Shown one piece after another: positions 1 to 5,900 of a DNA stretch of 13,396 bases. The first letter of the stretch is position 1; each line of letters begins with the position of its first letter. A program made the translations under genes and the position numbers. Origin of the DNA: CAYINU01 sp964364855 (lineage in GTDB: Bacteria; Margulisbacteria; Marinamargulisbacteria; CAYINU01); assembly GCA_964364855.1 (NCBI GenBank), contig CAYINU010000057.1:1-13396 (forward strand). Reading direction: 5' to 3'. The notes under the pieces are model-generated. The model was not told where the DNA came from. It worked only from the letters and a program-made list of their open reading frames with translations, and ran no database searches.

Positions 1-245
1 GCGAAATCGTGATTATCGGAATCTGTATCCTCATCTTCGTCAAGCCCGAGGAATTTCCGCAATTGGTTCGCACGGCCGCCAAATGGTACGGTCAGTTTCT
101 GCGTTACAGCGCACGTGTGCGGTACGAAATCGAGGAGTGGGATTTGATGGAGCTCAAAAAAATGGACGCCAATGCGGTCTCGCGGACGCCCCCACTTGAC
201 TCCACCGAACCCAAGCATCCCTCCTTGCCTTCTCAGGACAGATGA
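1..245 (+). CDS. TatB-like twin-arginine translocase subunit, 5' end missing
   Basis: The reading frame is open to the left edge of the window, so the true start lies upstream; a GTG at 9 is inside the membrane helix and is not a convincing start. The visible part reads as a hydrophobic helix (EIVIIGICILIFV), a hinge (KPEEFPQL) and a long amphipathic charged helix, followed by a Pro/Ser-rich tail. This is the TatA/TatB family architecture. The glutamate near the start of the helix and the longer amphipathic part favour TatB, which recognises folded twin-arginine substrates with TatC at the inner membrane. The complete tatA begins 49 bases downstream on the same strand, which supports a tat operon. 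No tatC is in view. Family assignment is good; TatB rather than a second TatA is inferred. Confidence 0.75.
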   Translation, partial: EIVIIGICILIFVKPEEFPQLVRTAAKWYGQFLRYSARVRYEIEEWDLMELKKMDANAVSRTPPLDSTEPKHPSLPSQDR

Positions 246-294
246 CCATCCGAATAACGCATGTTAAAGTGGGAGCCTTTAGAGGAGGTTAGTT

Positions 295-483
295 ATGATC
301 GGATCTACCGAACTCATTGTCATTGTGCTTGTTGTCTTTGTCTTATTTGGCGCAAGCGCCATTCCGCGATTTGCCAAATCACTCGGCCAAGCCAAGTCCT
401 CGTTTGAAAAGGGGCTCCGCGACGGCATGGAAGACGGCAAAAAGGACCACAAGTCCGACACTGAAAGCAAAAAAGAAAACTAG
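295..483 (+). CDS. tatA: Sec-independent translocase subunit TatA
   Basis: This 62-residue protein is the pore-forming or membrane-weakening subunit of the twin-arginine pathway, which exports folded proteins across the inner membrane. A short N-terminal segment with Glu6 is followed by a transmembrane helix at about residues 7-19, the family's Phe-Gly hinge at 18-19, and an amphipathic helix at about 22-43 (AIPRFAKSLGQAKSSFEKG). It ends in a highly charged Lys/Asp/Glu tail. The length is typical of short TatA proteins. The ATG at 295 has a strong Shine-Dalgarno (AGAGGAGG, 281-288) at good spacing. It lies downstream of a TatB-like gene and converges on coaBC, with 64 bases between the two stop codons. 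Confidence 0.92.
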   Translation: MIGSTELIVIVLVVFVLFGASAIPRFAKSLGQAKSSFEKGLRDGMEDGKKDHKSDTESKKEN

Positions 484-550
484 GGCGCCATTTGATAGAT
501 GCAAGGCAAGTGGCAGCAAAAAAAGCAGATGCAAATGAGGACATGCCCTA
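481..550. repeat. Inverted repeats spanning the convergent tatA/coaBC junction
   Basis: TAGGGC (481-486) contains the tatA stop codon and is matched by GCCCTA (545-550), which contains the coaBC stop codon read on the other strand. A second pair, CATTTG (489-494) and CAAATG (532-537), nests inside the first. An 8-base direct repeat, AGATGCAA, occurs at 497-504 and 527-534. The region could fold in either transcript and help end both converging genes, but there is no compact GC-rich hairpin with a U-run. Chance matches of six bases are possible, so the functional reading is weak. Confidence 0.3.
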
Positions 551-1696
551 GAGCAGTTCGCGCAATACTGCCGCAGCCACAGCGGTGACAGGTTGGTCGC
601 GCAGGGAGGCAACGGCGTCAGACCCGTCACGCAAGATCTCCACCGAACGCCGGGCTTTCCCGATGGTGGCGCTGCTGTTGACCACGATGGCGTGTAGCCC
701 CTTTCGGGCCAGTTTTTCCCGACCCACACGAATGGGATCTTGGTCTTCCAAACAAAATCCAATGCGTCTGGCAGATGGAAATTGCACGCCCATCTCGACA
801 ACCAGATCAAGCGTCGGCTGAACCGGAATCGCAGTCAAGCTGCCGCGCTTACTCTTTTGCTCCGAGGCTTTGGCGGTAAAATCCGACACTGCAGCAGCCA
901 TGACCAGCGCATCTGCACCCGGCATGGTCCGAACCAGGGCGGCCTGCATTTGCGCCACCGTCTGGACGCATTCCACAGAATCAAATGCGGGATTGGATAA
1001 GGGTAACACCGTAGAGACGAGGCGCACCGTTGCCCCCGCGAAGGCGGCCAAATGGGCAATAGTATGGCCCAATTGGCCAGTAGACCGATTGGTGATCACC
1101 CGGACCGGATCTAAAGGCTCCACTGTTCCTCCGGCCGTCACCACCACGGTTTTGCCAGTCAGATCGGGTAGATCCGACCCCACTGCCTGCACGCGCAATG
1201 CGATCAGCTCAGGCTCCACCATACGTCCAGGACCCACATCCTCACACGCGAGTACGCCCACATCAGGGCCTAAAATAGACACTCCCCACATTCTAAGCAG
1301 GGACAAGTGAGCCTGAATAACAGGCGCCTCCAACATCTCCGTATGCATCGCTGGCACCACAATACGCGGCCCCTGAAAAGTCAAAAATGTCGCACTGACC
1401 AGATCATCAGCCAAGCCACATGCAAATTTTGAAATGCTGTTGGCCGTTGCGGGTGCAATCACCATGACATCGTGATTGCGAGTCAGACTCAGATGGGGAA
1501 TGGTGCCATCCGTAGGAACAACTTGATCCAGGACAGGTGATCCAGACAAGGCACCCATCACGGCCGCACTCACAAACTGATGAGCGGATGCGGTAAATAT
1601 GACGGAAACCGAATGGCCTTGGCCCGTCAATAGACGCACCAAGGCCGGTGTCTTGTATGCCGCTATTCCACCCGTAACGGCCAACAGGACCTTCAT
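548..1696 (-). CDS. coaBC: Bifunctional phosphopantothenoylcysteine decarboxylase / phosphopantothenate-cysteine ligase (CoaBC, Dfp)
   Basis: The 382-residue cytoplasmic enzyme carries out two steps of coenzyme A synthesis: ligation of cysteine to 4'-phosphopantothenate, then FMN-dependent decarboxylation to 4'-phosphopantetheine. The N-terminal CoaC flavoprotein domain (about 1-175) shows GGIAAYKTP near the start, the catalytic His68 in IPHLSL, the APATAN motif (81-86), PAMH (115-118) and Cys151 in ACEDVGPGRM. The CoaB domain (from about 181) has TAGGTVEPLDPVR and NRSTGQLG, a Rossmann-type core (ALVMAAAVSDF) and Lys281/Lys283 where the family has its conserved lysine. The usual FAAET-like segment reads GFCLED (313-318), and PAMH replaces the PAMN of the E. 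coli enzyme; the His form also occurs in other bacteria. It is last in the gmk-rpoZ-coaBC cassette and starts 6 bases after rpoZ, without a clear Shine-Dalgarno, so it is probably translationally coupled. Confidence 0.95.
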   Translation of the reverse strand: MKVLLAVTGGIAAYKTPALVRLLTGQGHSVSVIFTASAHQFVSAAVMGALSGSPVLDQVVPTDGTIPHLSLTRNHDVMVIAPATANSISKFACGLADDLVSATFLTFQGPRIVVPAMHTEMLEAPVIQAHLSLLRMWGVSILGPDVGVLACEDVGPGRMVEPELIALRVQAVGSDLPDLTGKTVVVTAGGTVEPLDPVRVITNRSTGQLGHTIAHLAAFAGATVRLVSTVLPLSNPAFDSVECVQTVAQMQAALVRTMPGADALVMAAAVSDFTAKASEQKSKRGSLTAIPVQPTLDLVVEMGVQFPSARRIGFCLEDQDPIRVGREKLARKGLHAIVVNSSATIGKARRSVEILRDGSDAVASLRDQPVTAVAAAVLRELL

Positions 1697-1702
1697 GGGG
1701 GA

Positions 1703-2062
1703 TTAGGCAGCCAAAGATCGGGATTTGGATTTCGGTTTTTCTTTTTTGGCTTCGGCTTCTTCGGGCTCAGCAGCCTTAACATCGGTAAAATGACTCATTT
1801 CCTCGATGAGTTCTTGATCTTCGTCCACTTTATCTTTTAATGAGACGTTGATTTTGCCTTGCGCAATCTCTTCGAGGGCAACATCGATAGGCAATAGATT
1901 TTCCAAATCTGCCACCTCAACCAGGGGTCTGGCCCCTTCTTTGAGCTGCCGAGCCCGCTTGGCAACGGCCACGGAAAGCAAGAAACGATTGGGAACTTTA
2001 TTGAGTACCTCAGTCAGTTTCATCTCCTGTTTTGGGGTAACCTTGATGTCTTTCTTAGCCAT
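1703..2062 (-). CDS. rpoZ: DNA-directed RNA polymerase subunit omega
   Basis: The 119-residue protein is the omega subunit that clamps the beta-prime subunit and helps assemble RNA polymerase. The core is recognisable at about residues 20-75: VPNRFLLSVAVAKRARQL followed by KEGARPLVEV and ALEEIAQGKI, matching the omega pattern of NRF, AKRARQL and A..EI..GKI. The C-terminal 45 or so residues form an acidic then Lys/Ala-rich tail, making it somewhat longer than the shortest omega proteins. The ATG at 2062 has an AAGGAG Shine-Dalgarno (2070-2075, minus strand). It lies 24 bases downstream of gmk and 6 bases upstream of coaBC. This gmk-rpoZ-coaBC order is widely conserved in bacteria and supports the assignment. 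Confidence 0.92.
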   Translation of the reverse strand: MAKKDIKVTPKQEMKLTEVLNKVPNRFLLSVAVAKRARQLKEGARPLVEVADLENLLPIDVALEEIAQGKINVSLKDKVDEDQELIEEMSHFTDVKAAEPEEAEAKKEKPKSKSRSLAA

Positions 2063-2086
2063 TTCTTAACTCCTTAATCACTCGCG

Positions 2087-2665
2087 TTAGCCAATCATAT
2101 CTTGCTTGGAGCGCCGGATGATATCCAACACGTCTTCCACCGCCTGATCGACGTCCGAATTGACTACAATATAATTGTATTTCCCAATCTCTTCCAGCTC
2201 CCGTCCTGCAACCAGCAGTCTTTTCTGGATGGTTTCCTCCGAATCGGTAGCCCTGTTTTTGAGACGATGGGCCAGATCTTCAAGCCGCGGGGGAGCCACA
2301 AAAATGCACAGCAATTGATCCAATGCTTCGCGGATTTTTTGAGCGCCTTGGATATCGATTTCGATCATGACATCTTGGCCGGCATCGATATAGGGTACAA
2401 CTTCACTTTTTAAGGTGCCATACCGGTTGGAATGGACCCAACAACACTCCAAAAACTCCCCGGCTTTCTCCCGGCGGTCAAACTCCTCTGTACTTAAGAA
2501 AAAATAATCTTTGCCATCTGCCTCACCGGGGCGGGGTGAGCGCGTCGTCGCAGAAACAGCCAAATGAATACCCGACCCCCGGCGCACCACTTCTTTGATG
2601 ATGGTACCCTTCCCCACACCGGATGGCCCCGAAATCACAATCACAAACCCGCGTCGGGTCGTCAT
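2087..2665 (-). CDS. gmk: Guanylate kinase
   Basis: The 192-residue cytoplasmic enzyme phosphorylates GMP to GDP with ATP, feeding GTP, dGTP and (p)ppGpp pools. The Walker A loop is GPSGVGKGT (residues 13-21). The GMP-binding region includes SATTRSPRPGE (38-48), the YGT motif (82-84) and EIDIQGA (102-108). The lid region RLKNRATDSEETIQKRL (134-150) has the usual arginines, and the C-terminal part contains YNYIVVNSD (163-171). Length and motif order are typical. The start at 2665 has only a weak upstream ribosome site, but it begins directly before the expected RRGFVIVISGPSG strand. It is first in the gmk-rpoZ-coaBC unit, with 189 bases separating it from the tRNA-His gene upstream. Confidence 0.96.
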   Translation of the reverse strand: MTTRRGFVIVISGPSGVGKGTIIKEVVRRGSGIHLAVSATTRSPRPGEADGKDYFFLSTEEFDRREKAGEFLECCWVHSNRYGTLKSEVVPYIDAGQDVMIEIDIQGAQKIREALDQLLCIFVAPPRLEDLAHRLKNRATDSEETIQKRLLVAGRELEEIGKYNYIVVNSDVDQAVEDVLDIIRRSKQDMIG

Positions 2666-2720
2666 GGGGGAGTCTTACCCGCCAGCATCCACAACACATG
2701 TACTTTAATCATAGAGTCAT

Positions 2721-2747
2721 ATTCTACTCCCGAACGAATTGAGGCAA
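2721..2747 (-). promoter_or_regulatory. Candidate promoter for the gmk-rpoZ-coaBC operon
   Basis: On the minus strand TTGCCT (2742-2747) and TAGAAT (2721-2726) resemble -35 and -10 elements. The -10 matches five of six consensus bases, but the spacer is only 15 bases and the -35 is imperfect. It lies about 55 bases upstream of the gmk start. It is the best sigma70-like pair I found in the gap between the tRNA gene and gmk. Transcription reading through from the tRNA gene is an alternative. Confidence 0.3.
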
Positions 2748-2828
2748 GACCCACAGAGACGGAGAGGCATAGACTGGGAGAAACTGGAGTTGCACGGCAG
2801 CGACCGCGAAGCGTAATCCAAATAAAGG

Positions 2829-2859
2829 CCCCAAAAAAAGTGAGTCTACTTTTTTGGGG
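2829..2859 (-). terminator. Possible hairpin/terminator overlapping the tRNA-His 3' end
   Basis: In the minus-strand transcript CCCCAAAAAAGU (2848-2859) can pair with ACUUUUUUUGGGG (2829-2841), with one extra U and a six-base loop. The upstream arm includes the last tRNA bases (positions 72-76, C-C-C-C-A). A U7 run sits in the downstream arm and a second U-rich stretch (UUUAUUU) follows GGGGCC. It may terminate the tRNA transcript or form part of the trailer, but it lacks the canonical GC stem followed directly by a U tail. Confidence 0.4.
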
Positions 2860-2930
2860 TGAACGATGGGGCTCGAACCCACGACAACCTGAACCACAAT
2901 CAGGGGCTCTACCAACTGAGCTACGTCCAC
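2855..2930 (-). tRNA. tRNA-His (anticodon GTG)
   Basis: Read on the minus strand the 76 bases fold as a full cloverleaf. The acceptor arms GTGGACG and CGTTCAC pair with one G-T. The D arm contains AGCTCAGTTGGTAGAGC, the anticodon stem is CCTGA/TCAGG around TTGTGGT, and the T arm contains GGTTCGAGCCC. The anticodon GTG (2895-2897) decodes histidine. The base before position 1 is G (C at 2931 on the plus strand), giving the extra G-1 opposite C73 that is diagnostic of bacterial tRNA-His. The CCA end is encoded (2855-2857). The gene lies alone between the giant surface-protein gene and gmk on the same strand. Confidence 0.96.
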
Positions 2931-2937
2931 CACAACG

Positions 2938-2952
2938 CCGTTATCTTAACGG
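2938..2952. repeat. Short perfect palindrome upstream of tRNA-His
   Basis: CCGTTA and TAACGG form a 6-bp inverted repeat around a 3-base centre, immediately upstream of the tRNA gene and overlapping its candidate -10 element. There is no T-run beside it, so it is not a canonical terminator. It could be an operator-like dyad or chance. Confidence 0.35.
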
Positions 2953-2971
2953 ATTTTAGACCGGAAATAAA
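2943..2971 (-). promoter_or_regulatory. Candidate promoter for tRNA-His
   Basis: On the minus strand a -10-like TAAGAT (2943-2948) is preceded by TTTATT (2966-2971) across a 17-base spacer. The -10 lies 11 bases from the G-1 of the tRNA, which suits a short 5' leader. The -35 match is poor, and it coincides with the T tail of the terminator of the upstream gene, so end of one unit and start of the next are compressed together. Confidence 0.4.
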
Positions 2972-2992
2972 GATTACCGGATTACGGTAATC
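2965..2992 (-). terminator. Intrinsic terminator of the giant surface-protein gene
   Basis: In the minus-strand transcript GATTACCG (2985-2992) pairs perfectly with CGGTAATC (2972-2979) across a 5-base loop, and is followed at once by TTTATTT (2965-2971). The downstream arm contains the stop codon TAA (2974-2976) of the giant gene, so the hairpin is partly made of its last codons. An 8-bp stem with a U-rich tail at a gene end is a good intrinsic terminator. Confidence 0.6.
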
Positions 2993-5900
2993 CGACCCCG
3001 CTTCAATTCGGACCCATTGGTGATGATGTACAGATACACCCCGGACGCCACCGGCCGGCCCGCATCGTTATTGCCATCCCAAATCCACGTAGCCCCCGAC
3101 GATACGCCATGGCGCACCAGCCGTCCGGAAATCGTATAGATTTTAATATCAGATTGATCCATCACGTTATCAAACTGGATGCCGGTTTCATCCCCGTTAT
3201 TCGGGTCATTGTCGGAAGGGTTCCAGGGGTTTGGATACACCCTTACCTGAGCCAAACTGGTGGCGACGGGACGATATTCGGCCAAGGCCCACAGGCCACC
3301 CTGGGGCACGGTCACGATGAGGTAACGGCTATTTTTGACCCGCTCAAAGGGCACATCCAAACGCCCCCATTGCTGTTGAAGCGGATCCCACAACACGGGC
3401 ACCAGGGCACTAGGCTCGACTTTGACGGAATCAGGGAAGGCAAAAACCATCTGCACGTTGGCACGGGTGAGATCCAGATCGGGCAAGATCGTTCCCATTT
3501 TGTCTTTGCCATATAACCTGAACATGGTACGTCGTAACGGCTCGGGGAAGTTGAGGTCTCCCTCCGGTTTTTCGAACGCGTTTTGCAGGCTTTCCGGCGT
3601 TATCGCCAAGGCCGATAGCCCCTGTGGCCTTCCGCTAGTCAAATCTACCCAGTCGGTATAGAGCCGATCCACCGATGAAGGCAGCAGACCATGAGACAGC
3701 ACCAAATCCGCAATCACATCCCAATCCGCCGCATCCAGCGCCGCCGTATCGTAGGTGCGGACATAGACATTAAATAGGTCGTCGATGGCCCGAATGGTAA
3801 AGGTGGAGGTGTCATAGTCATAATTGGAATTCGAGTACAGCCACGTTGTGCTATTCACGGTTGAAACATTGGTGGTGCTAAAGGCGTCACTATTCACCCG
3901 AGCCGACAATGTCAGACTGCGGGTCGGTTCCCCTGCAGCGGGGTTGAACGTAAAGAACAAAGTCAACGTGCGGCCGGGCTTATTGATCATTTTGGCCGAA
4001 ATATTGACTGTAGGGGGCGTAGAAATGCGGTTGAGCGTTACATTTTGTGTTCCGGTATTGCCGGCTATATCCACCAGAACCAAATTCAGCGTATTGATCC
4101 CTTCGTTGAGCGCAGAGGCCGTCACAGACAAATCGACCAATTGATTAGCCGATACACTGCCATTCAGGAGCGTGGTTCCGCCTAACTTTAACGCATAACT
4201 GGCGATATTCCGCAGCGAGGACCAATGCACTCCGCCATGCGACAACCGTTGCTGTTCGCTTTCAGATAAAGCGGATAAGTTTTCGATCAGGTTCACCCGA
4301 TCCGGCGTAACCGTCACCGATGCCGTGGGACTCCCCACCAAGAATTGCACATTCACGGTAACTTTGGACGACGCAACGGCACGGGGATTTTGGGCTGTAA
4401 CAAAACCAGAAGGCTCATCAGCCGTAATCGTGAAGGCAAAAGTGGTTTCATTTGACGAGGCCACCTGCATGACGTTGTTGCCATTGTGTTCGTACCAAAT
4501 GGAGGTATTGATGTCTTTGGTACCCGTAATCTCAAACGTATCCGCAGAAGAAATAGCCTGGTAAATCCCATTTGAATCCCGAGTCATATTGGTATTGGTA
4601 ATAGTGGGGGGATTGGTCAAAGTGAAATTCTCTACATCCAGCAGATAGAATCGAATTCCATTCGAATAGAACGAATACCGTGTGCGGCCCAACGGATATT
4701 GCGCAAAATAGGACCATTGGCTAAAGCCATCCGGTGTCGCTACTTGTTCAGCCATGACGGTGATGGTCCCGTTTGGCGCCTGGTTGGTTACTTCGACAAA
4801 AATACTGGCCGTGGGTAGTTTGGTACCGAAAAAGACATTGAAGTTACCCGCAACAACATTATCGGTGACCCGAACGCTGTCGCTGGGCGTTACATTTTGC
4901 GTTCCGAAATTGCCCTCATCGATATCCACGCTATAGGTGCGGTACCAGCCCGAGTCTTGGAAATCCATCGCCCCATTGTCAAATTGATTGGCCGTATAGA
5001 CGGTCCAATAGTAGAACCCATCTACGAACGTGGCATTTTGGGAAGTGACCGCATTGAAGGTGGGCAACCATCCCGAATCATAGTAAAAATCGTCGTCCGT
5101 GATCGAAATGGAAGGTGAGGGACTACCTGCCGTATCGACGCGCCAGACTTTGGCCCGGTAGTAAATCAAGTCGGTGTCGGTATCTGTCACCACCGACCAC
5201 TGCAAGCTGATATTGCGGGTCGTAAATTGCGTGCCGTCAGCGGGAGAAAGCGGATTCGCCGTCGGGGGAACCGCATTCACGACAAAAGACGTCGTCACCG
5301 GCAAACCGATATTGCCGGTCGCAAAAATATCCCGCGGGCGTACTTCGAAGGTGATGGTGGCGCCTTGCAGGGCGGAATCATTGAAACTCAGAACATCGAT
5401 GTTGGATGTGGCATTGGATACGCTGCGAGTCGGCACCGCGTTCACCGACCACACGTAATTGTAAAATGGGGAGTTTTGCACAAAGTTAAGGGCCAGATTT
5501 GTGGAGGGGCGGTATTCATCCCCGACTGCCTCAAACGGATAGCCCACGTCGCTGTACCCTTCGGCTGTAATCGTGATCGTATCCGAATAACGCACTTTAC
5601 GCTGCGGTCCTAACACCCCAAACGCACTGGAAATCGAAATGCCGGACAGGGTCGGGATTTGGTTTACCGCGTTTAAAGTCACAATAATCGACTGGGTGGC
5701 CGAGCCACCGTCCGGATCCGAAATCGTGAACAAGACATTGGCCGTTCCCCACGCATGGGTGACCGGCGTAAGCGTGACCACTTTGGTCGGCTGGGTTACC
5801 GCAATGGTCAGGAAGTTAGTGGTGCTGGCCGCCGCGGTTAAGGTCATATCCACAACCGGAGTTTCGACATCGGAGAATGAGTTAAACAAATTCAGCGTAA

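Noticed and set aside
379..810. 143-residue minus-strand reading frame
   Set aside because: It overlaps the 3' end of coaBC in another frame and is antisense to tatA; its composition (Cys/Trp/Pro-rich) is not protein-like.
2724..2933. 69-residue minus-strand reading frame beginning MVDVAQLVE
   Set aside because: It is the translation of the tRNA-His gene and its trailer; the MVDVAQLVE...GSSP pattern is a well-known artefact of tRNA genes.
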